From NCBI RefSeq assembly GCF_000422425.1, contig NZ_AULT01000015.1:62001-126000 (forward strand): DNA of 64,000 nt. Direction: 5' to 3'. This document shows, one piece after another, positions 20,196 through 30,196 of the stretch. Each line of letters starts with the position of its first letter. Position 1 is the stretch's first letter. The notes under the pieces are model-generated. The model made no database searches and was not told the DNA's origin. It was given only the letters and a program-made list of their open reading frames with translations. This DNA is from Oceanospirillum beijerinckii DSM 7166 (GTDB lineage: Bacteria > Pseudomonadota > Gammaproteobacteria > Pseudomonadales > Halomonadaceae). The position numbers were made by a program, and so were the translations under genes.

Positions 20196-21158
20196 ATGCT
20201 GGCAACATCGATTCAACCAAGACTAAATTCAAACAAAAAGCCAAAGCAGCACCTCAGCCAGAGCTCAGCCCAACTGTTTAAGCCACTACCCGGCTTAAGC
20301 AGTATTAAAACAAACATAATAGTTTTACTTGTGTTAGCAAGTGTTACACTCTCTTTCTCTTCCTTAACCGTGCTTGCTCAACCAGTAAATCAGCAAAAAC
20401 CCCCTATCCAGCCAAAGAGCAACACCTCTGAACAAACGATCTATCTCTCAACACTCGAGTGGCCACCCTATAGCAGTCAGCAACTACCCGACGGTGGTGC
20501 AGCAGTATTTATCGCCAAAGCCGCCTTCTCCGCCATGGGGTATCAGCTTAAAGTTGACTTTTACCCCTGGGCGCGAACTATTGATGCTACTCGATCCAAC
20601 AATAGCCGCTACAGCGGTTATTTTCCTGAATATTACTCCAGCCAAACGGCACAGAAGTTTATCTATAGCGACGCGATGTTTAACAGCCCTCTGGGCTTAA
20701 TCGAGCATAAAGACCATCCTATCCGCTGGCAGGAAGTCACAGATCTCAACCCGTATGTAATAGGCACAGTGCGAAATTATATTAATACTGAGGAGTTTGA
20801 TCAAAGAGTAGCAGCAGGTCAGCAACTGATCGAAGCTGTAACAGATGACAAGACTAATATCAAAAAGGTTGCAGCCTATCGAATCCCAGCAGCCATTATG
20901 GACCTATATGTATTTTCCTATCTGGTTAATAACGACCCAAAATTAAGATCAGCAAAATACCTATTACAAGCCAATAAGCAGCTACTGGAAAGCAAAGCGC
21001 TATATATCTGTTTCAAAGACACACCAAAGGGACAACACTTCGCCAACATATACAACCAGGGTTTAGAAAAAGTCGATGTTGAGAGGCTGTTAGCAGATTA
21101 TATGAGCCGACTGATTCCAGGTGATACTGAAAACCTCAAATACAGCATAAGTCAGTAG
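20196..21158 (+). CDS. Orphan periplasmic solute-binding protein (SBP_bac_3-like)
   Basis: A 320-residue protein with a GGAGG ribosome site 6 nt before the ATG. An unusually long polar leader (about 45 residues) precedes the hydrophobic export segment (IIVLLVLASVTLSFSSLTVLA). A low-complexity QKPPIQPKSN linker comes next. The binding domain starts with IYLSTLEWPPYSSQQLPDGG, then YQLKVDFYPWARTIDATR and the NSRYSGYFPEYYSS pattern of extracellular solute-binding family 3. No transporter genes are nearby. It is a diverged paralogue of the protein encoded at 18629-19426. Confidence 0.8.
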   Translation: MLATSIQPRLNSNKKPKQHLSQSSAQLFKPLPGLSSIKTNIIVLLVLASVTLSFSSLTVLAQPVNQQKPPIQPKSNTSEQTIYLSTLEWPPYSSQQLPDGGAAVFIAKAAFSAMGYQLKVDFYPWARTIDATRSNNSRYSGYFPEYYSSQTAQKFIYSDAMFNSPLGLIEHKDHPIRWQEVTDLNPYVIGTVRNYINTEEFDQRVAAGQQLIEAVTDDKTNIKKVAAYRIPAAIMDLYVFSYLVNNDPKLRSAKYLLQANKQLLESKALYICFKDTPKGQHFANIYNQGLEKVDVERLLADYMSRLIPGDTENLKYSISQ

Positions 21159-21184
21159 GCTTCTGTTTTAGAACAAAAGCCTAG

Positions 21185-21332
21185 CAACCTGTCGGGTTTT
21201 CTTGAAAAACACCTATCTTGTCTGTTTTTTGTACATTTTTCGGCTCGCCACGTAAAAACAGAGGCACTTAGATGCAAATTTCTAAGTCAATTTCACGTAG
21301 AAACACGTTAAAACTTTAAGCCCGACAGGTTG
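21185..21332. repeat. 12-bp perfect inverted repeat framing an intergenic spacer
   Basis: CAACCTGTCGGG (21185-21196) and CCCGACAGGTTG (21321-21332) are perfect complements 124 bp apart in the convergent gap between the solute-binding gene and apbC. Inside are CTTAGA...TCTAAG and CACGTAG/CACGTTA-type short dyads. It may be a bidirectional terminator structure or a small MITE-like insertion. Confidence 0.55.
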
Positions 21333-21361
21333 ATCATCTCTCGACTCCGAGACCAGAAGTA

Positions 21362-22168
21362 TCAATCATCGCTAAATGAGATATTGGGCGTCACTTGTAC
21401 CGCGCCACCTAGCTGCTGCATCATATTATCGCCAATCTGACTGAAGAAACCGGCAATATCACCGTCCGGGTCTGCGATCACAGATGGCGTACCACTATCA
21501 GCCTGCTCACGCACTTTTAGCGCCAACGGCAGCTGCCCCAGCAATACGGTATCGTACTCCTTAGCGATGCGATCACCGCCACCCTCACCAAATACCGGCT
21601 CAGAGTGGCCACAGTTACTGCAGGTGTGCAGACTCATATTTTCGACCACACCCAGCACAGGAATTTTCACTTTACGGAACATCTCAACGCCTTTTTTAGC
21701 GTCCAGCAGAGCAATATCCTGCGGCGTTGTCACGATCACCGCACCAGCCACCTGAACCTTTTGCGCCAGTGTCAGTTGAATATCACCCGTACCCGGTGGC
21801 ATATCGATAAACAGATAATCCAGCTCGGGCCAGTCGGTCTGAGTCAGAATCTGCTGGAAAGCACCACTGACCATAGGACCACGCCATACCATTGGCGTTT
21901 TTTCTGTTACCAGATAGGCCATCGACATGGTGTACAAGCCATGGGCTTCAATCGGTAGGAAAGTGGTTTCATCTTTCATCTGTGGGCGTACGCCATCAGC
22001 AACACCCAGCATTAACGCCTGACTAGGGCCATAGATATCCGCATCCAGTACACCGACTTTAAAGCCCTTCTGCGCCATCGCCAGCGCCAGGTTAGCCGTT
22101 ACCGTGGATTTACCCACACCACCTTTACCTGAAGCCACTGCTATGACATTTTTTACCGATTCAAGCAT
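21362..22168 (-). CDS. apbC: Iron-sulfur cluster carrier protein ApbC (Mrp/NBP35), short form
   Basis: A 268-residue P-loop ATPase that carries and transfers [4Fe-4S] clusters. The deviant Walker A motif GKGGVGKST is at about residues 14-22, the switch region MPPGTGDIQL at about 124-133, and the cluster-binding CxxC in HTCSNCGHSEPVFG at about residues 182-195. Most gammaproteobacterial Mrp/ApbC proteins carry an N-terminal MIP18/DUF59 domain of about 90 residues. It is absent here, because the ATG has its own GAGAGA site and no homologous frame precedes it. It is divergent from metG, the usual neighbour. Confidence 0.93.
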   Translation of the reverse strand: MLESVKNVIAVASGKGGVGKSTVTANLALAMAQKGFKVGVLDADIYGPSQALMLGVADGVRPQMKDETTFLPIEAHGLYTMSMAYLVTEKTPMVWRGPMVSGAFQQILTQTDWPELDYLFIDMPPGTGDIQLTLAQKVQVAGAVIVTTPQDIALLDAKKGVEMFRKVKIPVLGVVENMSLHTCSNCGHSEPVFGEGGGDRIAKEYDTVLLGQLPLALKVREQADSGTPSVIADPDGDIAGFFSQIGDNMMQQLGGAVQVTPNISFSDD

Positions 22169-22412
22169 CTTTTATCTCTCTTTCATCTAAGCAGAAATTT
22201 TCTTATAGCTTAACACAGAATAACCCAGCACATTACTCAGGAAATAATCTCATATTAAAAATACCGATAAAAGCATAATCACGGGTGAAAAAAATTCTCT
22301 CTCTCGCTATAGTTAGCGGATTCATTTTGCGATTAGCATGATCTGCATGAAAAAACCTGAAAGGCCATGCAGCTCAGTGTTATCCTTTAACCTCGATCAG
22401 TAAAGAGACACC

Positions 22413-24452
22413 ATGTCATCAGCACGTAAAATCCTTGTGACCAGCGCACTGCCATATGCCAATGGCTCTATCCACCTTGGCCACCTGCTGGAATATATTC
22501 AGACCGATATCTGGGTTCGTTTTCAGAAACAACGTGGACATATGTGCTCCTACGTTTGCGCCGACGATGCTCACGGCACTGCGATCATGCTGCGCGCCGA
22601 GCTGGAAGGCATTACCTCTCAGCAGCTGATTGACAACGTCAACGCTGAACACCGTGCGGACTTTGCCAAGTTTCTGGTGAACTTTGATAACTACTACTCC
22701 ACGCATTCTGAGGAAAACCGCGAGTTTTCTGAGCTGATCTACAAACGTCTGCGTGAAAAAGGCCATATCGCCACCCGCAGTATCACTCAGATGTACGATC
22801 CCGATAAAGGTATGTTCCTGGCCGATCGTTTTATCAAGGGCACCTGCCCTAAGTGTAAAGCGGAAGATCAGTACGGTGATAACTGTGAAGCCTGCGGCGC
22901 AACCTATAGCCCGGCAGAGCTGATCGATCCTAAGTCTGCGATTTCTGGTGCGACGCCGGTTGAAAAAGACTCCGAACACTATTTCTTTAAACTGCCTGAC
23001 TTCCAGGAGATGCTGGAGCAGTGGACCCAAAGCGGCACCCTGCATGAGCAGATCGCCAACAAACTGAAAGAGTGGTTGGAAGTGGGTCTGCAGGAGTGGG
23101 ATATCAGCCGTGATGCCCCTTACTTCGGTTTTGAGATTCCAGACGCACCGGGCAAATACTTCTACGTCTGGCTGGATGCTCCGATCGGTTATATGGCGAG
23201 TTTCAAAAACCTGTGTGACCGTCGTGACGATCTGGAGTTTGATGACTACTGGAAAGAAGGCTCCGATGCCGAGCTGTACCACTTTATCGGTAAAGACATA
23301 ATCAACTTCCACGCGCTGTTCTGGCCTGCCATGCTGGAAGGTTCTAACTTCCGTAAGCCAACAGCAGTTAATGCTCACGGCTTCCTGACCGTTAATGGTC
23401 AGAAGATGTCCAAGTCTCGTGGCACCTTTATTAAGGCCCAGACTTATGCAGAATTCCTGAATCCTGAATACCTGCGTTACTACTTCGCCGCCAAGCTGAC
23501 CAGCCGTCCGGAAGATCTGGACCTGAACCTGGAAGACTTTACCGCCCGTGTAAACTCTGACCTAATCGGTAAAGTCGTCAACATCGCCAGCCGTTGTGCC
23601 GGTTTTGTGAAAAAATCCGGTGGCAAGCTGTCCGACAACTGCGCTGAGCAGGCAATGCTGGACGAAGCCGTTGCTCTGGGCGATCAGATTGCTGAGCACT
23701 TCGAAAACCGTGAATTCGGCCGTGCGATTCGCCTGATTATGGAAATCGCTGACAAAGCCAACCAATATATCGCCGATAAAGCCCCGTGGGCCCTGGCGAA
23801 AGAGGAAGGCAAAGAGCAGGAAGTGCTGGATATCTGCTCTGTAGGTATCAACCTGTTCCGTCAGCTGGTGACCTACCTGGCACCGGTTCTGCCAGATCTG
23901 TCCGCTAAAGCCGCTGAGTTCCTGAATCTGGACAACCTGGATTGGGACTCACGTAAAGAACTGCTGTTGAACCATGAGATTCAGAAGTTCAAACCCCTGA
24001 TGACCCGTATCGAAAGCGATAAAATCGAAGCGATGATCGAAGCGTCTAAAGAGGTTTTAGCTGAAGAAGAGAAGCTGAAGCAAGGCCCTGCGACAACTGG
24101 CCCTCTGGCCGACGATCCGATCAGCCCGGAAATCGAGTTTGACGATTTTGCCAAACTGGATCTGCGTGTGGCGACCATTACTGAAGCCAATCACGTTAAA
24201 GGTGCCGACAAACTGATCCAACTGACACTGGATCTGGGCGGCGAAACCCGCAACGTCTTTGCAGGTATTAAGTCGGCATACAAGCCAGAAGATCTGGTCG
24301 GTCGTCAAACCGTAATGGTGGCCAACCTGAAACCTCGCAAGATGCGTTTTGGCATGTCCGAAGGCATGGTGATGGCTGCAGGCCCTGGTGGCGAAGAGAT
24401 CTTCCTGCTGACACCAGACGAAGGCGCAGTTAACGGTATGCGCGTTAAGTAA
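22413..24452 (+). CDS. metG: Methionine--tRNA ligase
   Basis: A 679-residue class I synthetase. The N-terminal Rossmann fold has the HIGH-type motif in [14 protein letters not shown] (about residues 13-26). The four-cysteine zinc knuckle is [18 protein letters not shown] (about 146-163), and KMSKSRGT lies at about 331-338. The anticodon domain follows. A C-terminal EMAP-II-like dimerisation and tRNA-binding domain ([25 protein letters not shown]) runs from about residue 570, so this is the long, dimeric form. It is divergent from apbC. A strong terminator lies 90 bp downstream. Confidence 0.98.
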   Translation: MSSARKILVTSALPYANGSIHLGHLLEYIQTDIWVRFQKQRGHMCSYVCADDAHGTAIMLRAELEGITSQQLIDNVNAEHRADFAKFLVNFDNYYSTHSEENREFSELIYKRLREKGHIATRSITQMYDPDKGMFLADRFIKGTCPKCKAEDQYGDNCEACGATYSPAELIDPKSAISGATPVEKDSEHYFFKLPDFQEMLEQWTQSGTLHEQIANKLKEWLEVGLQEWDISRDAPYFGFEIPDAPGKYFYVWLDAPIGYMASFKNLCDRRDDLEFDDYWKEGSDAELYHFIGKDIINFHALFWPAMLEGSNFRKPTAVNAHGFLTVNGQKMSKSRGTFIKAQTYAEFLNPEYLRYYFAAKLTSRPEDLDLNLEDFTARVNSDLIGKVVNIASRCAGFVKKSGGKLSDNCAEQAMLDEAVALGDQIAEHFENREFGRAIRLIMEIADKANQYIADKAPWALAKEEGKEQEVLDICSVGINLFRQLVTYLAPVLPDLSAKAAEFLNLDNLDWDSRKELLLNHEIQKFKPLMTRIESDKIEAMIEASKEVLAEEEKLKQGPATTGPLADDPISPEIEFDDFAKLDLRVATITEANHVKGADKLIQLTLDLGGETRNVFAGIKSAYKPEDLVGRQTVMVANLKPRKMRFGMSEGMVMAAGPGGEEIFLLTPDEGAVNGMRVK

Positions 24453-24538
24453 GATTAACGTTTGGGATTTAGCGGTTTGACCAAGCACTGCGATAGAGTT
24501 CGCAGATCACCGGGAAAAAGCGTTAAAACACCGTAAAA

Positions 24539-24566
24539 AACGGGGGCTTAGGCCCCCGTTTTTTAT
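24539..24566 (+). terminator. Terminator of metG
   Basis: AACGGGGGC and GCCCCCGTT pair around a short TTAG loop, followed by a T-run. This is a canonical rho-independent terminator 87 bp after the metG stop. Confidence 0.9.
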
Positions 24567-24969
24567 TCTGTGTTATAAAATCATTATCACTTACTTATAA
24601 CCAAACCATATAAAAACACTTTCTTTTTTTCTTGTATGGAATAATTGAAAAAAAGATAATATCCGCCATAGTGGATAGATAGCTCAGCGCTCCGTCACAG
24701 CAGCCTGCTTTTACAAGACGGCTTATCTGGGCTGACCTGCATCAGAGCAATATGCATTTCTACTGATACAATTGCGAACACTGGTAAGCAGATCAAGCAT
24801 CAAAAGATCTGCGCCAATGGCTACAACTCCGGGAGAGGCAGCCCTTATGCGACAAATTGCCGCAGGACGCTACCGGACTTAAGAGTAAAATGCAGCGTGC
24901 GACTTCGAGATCAACCAAGTTTATCCGCTGATACTTAATATATTTAGACCCAAGATTATCGATAATCAG
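24567..24969 (+). other. Long leader region upstream of rsxA
   Basis: About 400 bp without a convincing gene between the metG terminator and rsxA. A 21-codon ATG frame (from 24817, ending before 24885) has no clear ribosome site. No SoxR-type 18-bp dyad and no riboswitch consensus I know was found. There is no strong ribosome site right before the rsxA ATG either. Confidence 0.4.
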
Positions 24970-25551
24970 ATGACTGAATACATACTGCTGTTAATCAGCA
25001 CCATCCTGGTAAATAACTTTGTACTGGTGCAGTTCCTCGGCTTATGCCCTTTTATGGGTGTATCCAACAAGCTGGAATCCGCTATGGGTATGTCCCTGGC
25101 GACCACTTTCGTACTGACACTGTCATCGTCCAGTAGTTATCTGGTTTATCACTTTATTCTGGAACCTCTGGGTATTGAGTACCTGAAGACCATCGCCTTT
25201 ATCATGATGATCGCAGTGGTGGTGCAATTTACCGAAATGGTGGTACGCAAAACCAGCCCTCTGCTGTACCGGGTGCTGGGTATCTTCCTGCCGCTGATTA
25301 CCACCAACTGTGCAGTTTTGGGCGTCGCGCTCTTAAGCCTGAACCGCAATAGCGGTTTTGTTGAAGCCACTATTTATGGTTTTGGGACCTCAATTGGTTT
25401 CTCGCTGGTGCTTGTGCTGTTTGCCGCCATGCGTGAACGTATCGCCGTAGCGGATGTACCGGCACCGTTTCAGGGCTCATCTATCGCCATGATTACTGCG
25501 GGCCTGATGTCTCTGGCTTTCCTGGGCTTTAGCGGCCTGGTACAGCTCTAA
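24970..25551 (+). CDS. rsxA: Rnf/Rsx electron transport complex subunit A
   Basis: A 193-residue inner-membrane protein with six predicted transmembrane segments: [20 protein letters not shown] at the start, then the conserved [19 protein letters not shown], and the inner [15 protein letters not shown] motif. RsxA and RsxE together hold a membrane [2Fe-2S] centre via conserved Cys such as the NxC in these motifs. It is the first gene of the rsxABCDGE operon, which couples ferredoxin and NAD+ redox to ion translocation or reduces SoxR in enterobacteria. Confidence 0.97.
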   Translation: MTEYILLLISTILVNNFVLVQFLGLCPFMGVSNKLESAMGMSLATTFVLTLSSSSSYLVYHFILEPLGIEYLKTIAFIMMIAVVVQFTEMVVRKTSPLLYRVLGIFLPLITTNCAVLGVALLSLNRNSGFVEATIYGFGTSIGFSLVLVLFAAMRERIAVADVPAPFQGSSIAMITAGLMSLAFLGFSGLVQL

Positions 25552-25689
25552 AATATGAGCTAACGACCAGAGCAAGCGAAGCACGCTTTTCGATCAGTTA
25601 CTGAATCGATACAAAACTTGGTCGCCATGCCTAGCCACTGCTATCCGGCACTGGCACCACAGATCGCAGCAGAGTTAAAGAGCAAGATA

Positions 25690-26298
25690 ATGACGGAATT
25701 TTTCACTAATCACCCTGTACTGGCCGCCGTAATCGGCTTGCTGGTTCTGGCCAGCGCTTTTGGCGCTATGCTCGGATATGCCTCCATCCGCTTTAAGGTG
25801 GAAGGCAACCCTATTGTGGATCAGATCGACAACCTGTTGCCACAGACGCAGTGTGGTCAGTGTGGTCATCCAGGCTGTCGCCCTTATGCCGAAGCCATTG
25901 CCAACGGCGACGATATCAACAAGTGCCCTCCCGGTGGTGAAAGCACCATGGAAGCCCTGGCCGAGCTGATGGGTCGGGACCCTATGCCACTGGATGCTGA
26001 TTTAGAAGATATCGGCGTGAAAAAAGTCGCCTATATTCGAGAAGATGAGTGTATCGGTTGCACCAAGTGTATTCAGGCCTGTCCTGTAGATGCCATTGTC
26101 GGTGCGACCAAACTGATGCACACCGTTATCGCTAAAGAGTGCACAGGCTGTGACCTGTGTGTCGAACCCTGCCCTGTTGACTGTATTGATATGCTACCGG
26201 TTGAAACCACCATTAAAAACTGGAGCTGGCCGGTGCCAGAAGGCCCCAATGCCCGCTTTAGCACCCAGGTCTTTGCTACTGATGGAGGTCAGGCCTGA
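25690..26298 (+). CDS. rsxB: Rnf/Rsx electron transport complex subunit B
   Basis: A 202-residue iron-sulfur subunit. One N-terminal membrane helix ([20 protein letters not shown]) is followed by the four-Cys 4Fe-4S domain [16 protein letters not shown] near residues 53-68 and two ferredoxin-type clusters ([12 protein letters not shown] and [12 protein letters not shown]). The ATG at 25690 matches the usual start just before the membrane helix. A longer in-frame start at 25618 would add an unrelated 24 residues. The stop overlaps the rsxC ATG by one base. The protein passes electrons between ferredoxin and the rest of the complex. Confidence 0.96.
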   Translation: MTEFFTNHPVLAAVIGLLVLASAFGAMLGYASIRFKVEGNPIVDQIDNLLPQTQCGQCGHPGCRPYAEAIANGDDINKCPPGGESTMEALAELMGRDPMPLDADLEDIGVKKVAYIREDECIGCTKCIQACPVDAIVGATKLMHTVIAKECTGCDLCVEPCPVDCIDMLPVETTIKNWSWPVPEGPNARFSTQVFATDGGQA

Positions 26299-29102
26299 TG
26301 CGTAAAACCTGGGATTTCCACGGTGGTATTCACCCGGAAGAAAATAAACATCAATCCACACAATTCCCGATCGTGGATGCGCCTCTGCCGAACAAGGTAA
26401 TTTTACCCCTGCAGCAGCATATTGGCGCTCCCGCTGAACCTGTGGTGTTAGTGGGTGAAAAAGTTAAAACCGGCCAGCTGATAGCCAAAGCAGACGGCTT
26501 TATCAGTGCGAATATCCATGCCTCCATTTCCGGTACGGTCGTGGCAATTGAAGATCACGCCATTCCTCACGCCTCAGGTATGACCGATGAGTGTATTATC
26601 ATCGAGTCCGATGGTCAGGATGAATGGGTAGAACTTGAGCCATTAGCTGACTGGGAAAGCGCCAGTGTTGATCAGCTGCTAAACAAGATCGCATCAGCCG
26701 GTATTGTCGGTATGGGGGGCGCAGGCTTCCCTACCGCAGTCAAGGCGCGCACCCGGGAACGTCATTCCATTGATACCCTGGTGATCAACGCGGCTGAGTG
26801 CGAGCCTTATATCACCTCTGATGATATGGCGATGCGCACCTACCCTGAACAGGTGATCACAGGCGCTAAGATTCTTTGCCAGCTGGTTGACCCAAGTAGC
26901 TGTTTGATCGGTATTGAAGACAATAAACCTGAAGCGATCAAAGCGCTGCAGGATGCCGCTAAGGGCACCCATATCGAAGTGGTGGTTATTCCAACCAAAT
27001 ACCCTTCCGGTGGTGAAAAACAGCTGATCCAGATTCTGACTGGGCGTGAAGTCCCATCTGGCGGTTTACCCGCTGATATCGGAGTAGTCTGTCAGAATGT
27101 CGGCACCACCATTGCCATCTATAAGGCGATAACCCAAGGGGAGCCGCTGATCAGTCGTGTAACAACATTAACGGGCAACGCCTTTAATCGCCGCCAGAAC
27201 TTTACTGTTCGCTTAGGTACACCAATCAATGAACTACTGGAGCTGGGTGACTTCGACCAAAAAGCTGCCAGTCGTTTACTGATGGGCGGCCCTATGATGG
27301 GCTTCTCACTGCAGGGCGATGAACTGCCTGTAGTGAAAACCACCAACTGTTTGTTAGCACCGACTCACGATGAGTTTCCTGATCCTGAACTGGAAAATCC
27401 ATGTATCCGCTGTGGCATGTGTGAACAGGCTTGTCCGGCAGAATTGCTGCCGCAACAGCTGCATTGGTTTGCCAAAGCCCAGGAGTTTGAAAAGGCTCAA
27501 CTGTTTAATCTCTTCGACTGTATCGAGTGCGGTGCTTGTGCCTTTGTCTGCCCAAGCCATATTCCTCTGGTACAGTACTACCGTTACGCTAAAGCGGAAA
27601 TTCGTCGCGAAGATGAGGAAGCGAAAAAAGCGGAACGGGCTAAGATTCGCTTTGAACAACGTCAGGCCCGCCTGGAACGTGAAGAAGCCGAAAAAGCGGC
27701 CAAACGTAAAGCACGCATGGCCGCTTCAGCCAAACCAAAAACAGCACCAGCGGCTACTGCTGCCTCTGCAACCAGTTCTGCGCCTGCACTTGATGAAGCT
27801 GAGCAGAAGAAGCTTAAGATTCAGCGTGCCGCTGCTGCCGTTGCTTTGAAGAAAGCCGATAAAGCACTGGCCGAAGGCAAAGAAGCCAATGCAGATAATC
27901 TGGCCGAGCCGGAGCAAGCTCAGCAACAGGCTCAGCAGAAACTGAATGATATCGATAGTAAACTGGGTACAGCTAAACCTTCTGCCTCGTCTGCAGCAGC
28001 ACCGGCAAACAGCCAGGTGTCTGAAGAGCGTGAAAAGGCTCTGAAACAGGCCAAGATTGCTGCTGCAGCCAGCAAAGCCGCCATAAAGAAAGCTGAAAAA
28101 GCATTAGCTACGGCTCAGGAAGCCGGTGATGAGGCTGAGATCAAAGCCAAAGAAGCTGATCTGGCTACCGCTAAAGCTAATGCAGACAAAGCCGCCGATA
28201 AGCTCAAAGCACTGCAAAGCGCACCCGCACCATCGGCTACCGCAACAGCACCTACTACTGACAATTCAGCCGCTCTTGCAGAACAGCAAAAAGCGGAACA
28301 TGAAAAAGCCCTGAAGCAAGCCAAGATCGCTGCTGCAGCCAGCAAAGCGGCCATTAAGAAAGCAGAAAAAGCCTTAGTTACGGCTCAGGAAGCAGGTGAT
28401 GAAGCAGATATCAAGGCGAAAGAGGAAGCGGTTGCTACGGCTAAAGCCAATGCTGAAAAAGCGGCTGATAAGCTAAAAGCACTGCAAGATACTCCACCGT
28501 CAGCTGCTCCTTCAGCAGCTGCTGGTAACGCTGCAGCTCTTGCACAACAGACAGAACAGCAAAAGGCCGAACAGGAAAAAGCGCTGAAGCAAGCGAAGAT
28601 CGCAGCTGCGGCTAGCAAGGCTGCTATTAAAAAGGCAGAGAAAGCGCTAACTGCCGCTCAGGAATCTGGCGATGCCAGCGAGATTCAAAACTGCGAGCAA
28701 GCCCTGACGACAGCCAAAGGGAAAGCAGAAGCAGCCGCTAATAAATTGGCAGACCTGCAACAGCAAGCCAACGCGACAGAGGCAAAACCTGCTGCTGATA
28801 CAAATGCTAAAACATCGTCTTCAGCACCGTCTGAAGAAGATACTGCCGCAAAAGGGAAAGCACTCAAGCAGGCCAAGATTATTCTGGCAGCAACACGCAC
28901 CGCACTGAAAAAAGCCGAAAAAGCTTTGGCTGAAGCGGAACAAAGCGGTGATGCGGATGCAATTAGCGAGCAGCAGCAAACCCTTGCCCGTTGTCAGAAG
29001 AAGTTTGCCGATGCAGAGCAGAAAATGGCCGAATTGACCGGAGATGAACAAGGCAACAACACGGTCAGCAAGGGTAACGAAGCCGATACGGCTTCCGTTT
29101 AG
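26298..29102 (+). CDS. rsxC: Rnf/Rsx electron transport complex subunit C with expanded repeat tail
   Basis: A 934-residue peripheral subunit that binds FMN and NADH. The conserved core spans about residues 1-450. It contains GMGGAGFPTAVKAR (about 139-152), the FMN/NADH-fold region, GREVPSGGLPADIGVVCQNV, and two cluster motifs CIRCGMCEQACP (about 369) and CIECGACAFVCP (about 408). A charged helix follows (about 430-480). From about residue 495 to the end is an Ala/Lys-rich tail with repeats of roughly 85-95 residues. Their core is KALKQAKIAAAASKAAIKKAEKAL, present in near-identical form three times and in diverged form at both ends. E. coli RsxC has a shorter tail of the same kind. Confidence 0.96.
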   Translation: MRKTWDFHGGIHPEENKHQSTQFPIVDAPLPNKVILPLQQHIGAPAEPVVLVGEKVKTGQLIAKADGFISANIHASISGTVVAIEDHAIPHASGMTDECIIIESDGQDEWVELEPLADWESASVDQLLNKIASAGIVGMGGAGFPTAVKARTRERHSIDTLVINAAECEPYITSDDMAMRTYPEQVITGAKILCQLVDPSSCLIGIEDNKPEAIKALQDAAKGTHIEVVVIPTKYPSGGEKQLIQILTGREVPSGGLPADIGVVCQNVGTTIAIYKAITQGEPLISRVTTLTGNAFNRRQNFTVRLGTPINELLELGDFDQKAASRLLMGGPMMGFSLQGDELPVVKTTNCLLAPTHDEFPDPELENPCIRCGMCEQACPAELLPQQLHWFAKAQEFEKAQLFNLFDCIECGACAFVCPSHIPLVQYYRYAKAEIRREDEEAKKAERAKIRFEQRQARLEREEAEKAAKRKARMAASAKPKTAPAATAASATSSAPALDEAEQKKLKIQRAAAAVALKKADKALAEGKEANADNLAEPEQAQQQAQQKLNDIDSKLGTAKPSASSAAAPANSQVSEEREKALKQAKIAAAASKAAIKKAEKALATAQEAGDEAEIKAKEADLATAKANADKAADKLKALQSAPAPSATATAPTTDNSAALAEQQKAEHEKALKQAKIAAAASKAAIKKAEKALVTAQEAGDEADIKAKEEAVATAKANAEKAADKLKALQDTPPSAAPSAAAGNAAALAQQTEQQKAEQEKALKQAKIAAAASKAAIKKAEKALTAAQESGDASEIQNCEQALTTAKGKAEAAANKLADLQQQANATEAKPAADTNAKTSSSAPSEEDTAAKGKALKQAKIILAATRTALKKAEKALAEAEQSGDADAISEQQQTLARCQKKFADAEQKMAELTGDEQGNNTVSKGNEADTASV
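27781..29060 (+). repeat. Imperfect tandem repeats encoding the RsxC C-terminal tail
   Basis: Four to five direct repeats of about 270-280 bp lie inside rsxC. The best conserved blocks begin near 28030, 28303 and 28576, with diverged copies near 27810 and 28858. Each encodes a long charged helix (KQAKIAAAASKAAIKKAEKA) plus an Ala/Pro-rich linker of variable length. Confidence 0.85.
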
Positions 29103-29122
29103 TCAATAAGGTATTAAGAGTT

Positions 29123-30172
29123 ATGGCGTTTATTCGAGTTTCATCGCCTCACTTGCATCGCCCGTTAAGCACCCATCAGGTGATGCGTTATGTGATTTTA
29201 GCCACCCTACCGGGTTTGGCTGCACTGACATGGATCTTTGGTTGGGGCTCCCTGATCAATGTAATTCTGGCCAGTGCGTTTGGTCTGGTCTTTGAAGCCC
29301 TGGTGCTGATGGCCCGTAAGCGCAATCCGGTACCGGCATTAAAAGACAACAGCGCCCTGCTAACCTGCGTGTTATTGGGTCTGGCATTGCCGCCATTAGC
29401 CCCTTTCTGGTTAGTGCTCACAGGCAGCTTTGTCGCCATTGTGATTGCCAAACAGCTGTATGGTGGCCTGGGGAATAATCCGTTTAACCCGGCGATGGTC
29501 GCTTATGCGCTACTGCTGATCTCGTTTCCAGTAGAGATGACTCAGTGGGTTATGCCTGCAGAGATGCTCAACGGTAATACCGTGTCTCTGTCTGCCAGTC
29601 TGCAAGCGGTATTTACTGGTCATCAACAGGTGGCGGATGCCTTTACCATGGCCACGCCTCTGGATGGTTTTAAGCACAAGGGCGAACTGATGGCAGACGA
29701 ATATTGGCGCCTGGATGCCTTTGCTGCGGAAAAAGTCTGGGGCGGTTGGGCCTTTGCCTCCGTGGGTTTTATGGTGGGCGGTCTTTTCCTGCTATGGAAA
29801 AAGATCTTCACCTGGCATATTCCTGTCGCCATGCTGGGTAGCCTGACACTGCTATCGGCGATGTTCTACGGCAGTGATCCAAGCAACTACGCCAGCCCTA
29901 TGGTGCACCTGTTTTCTGGTGCCACCATGCTGGGTGCTTTCTTTATCGCCACTGACCCAGTGACAGCAGCCACCAGTAACAAAGGTAAGCTGTGGTTTGG
30001 TGCCGGTATTGGTGTGCTGATCTATGTGATTCGTACCTGGGGCAACTACCCGGATGCGGTTGCTTTCTCCGTGCTGCTAATGAACTTTGCCGCACCTTTT
30101 ATCGACTATTACACCCAGCCGCGCAGCTTTGGTCATAAGAAAGCCCGCAAAGGCATTAAACACGATGCCTGA
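29123..30172 (+). CDS. rsxD: Rnf/Rsx electron transport complex subunit D
   Basis: A 349-residue polytopic membrane subunit related to NqrB. The sequence has about nine hydrophobic segments. NPFNPAMVAYALLLISFP (about 117-134) and MATPLDGFKHKG (about residues 176-187) are characteristic; the Thr in the latter is the expected site of covalent FMN attachment. FSGATMLGAFFIATDPVTA follows at about 267. The gene lies 20 bp after rsxC. Confidence 0.96.
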   Translation: MAFIRVSSPHLHRPLSTHQVMRYVILATLPGLAALTWIFGWGSLINVILASAFGLVFEALVLMARKRNPVPALKDNSALLTCVLLGLALPPLAPFWLVLTGSFVAIVIAKQLYGGLGNNPFNPAMVAYALLLISFPVEMTQWVMPAEMLNGNTVSLSASLQAVFTGHQQVADAFTMATPLDGFKHKGELMADEYWRLDAFAAEKVWGGWAFASVGFMVGGLFLLWKKIFTWHIPVAMLGSLTLLSAMFYGSDPSNYASPMVHLFSGATMLGAFFIATDPVTAATSNKGKLWFGAGIGVLIYVIRTWGNYPDAVAFSVLLMNFAAPFIDYYTQPRSFGHKKARKGIKHDA

Positions 30173-30196
30173 TCGTAAATGGTTAAGGAATTAAAG

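Noticed and set aside
22419-23378. A 319-codon minus-strand open frame opposite metG
   Set aside because: Antisense shadow of a certain gene; composition without domain features.
24817-24882. 21-codon ORF in the rsx leader
   Set aside because: No ribosome site and no domain; too short to support.
24700-24960. Riboswitch (cobalamin or Moco-like) upstream of rsxA
   Set aside because: No recognisable core consensus (no B12 box or comparable motif) was found, so it is kept only as an unexplained leader.
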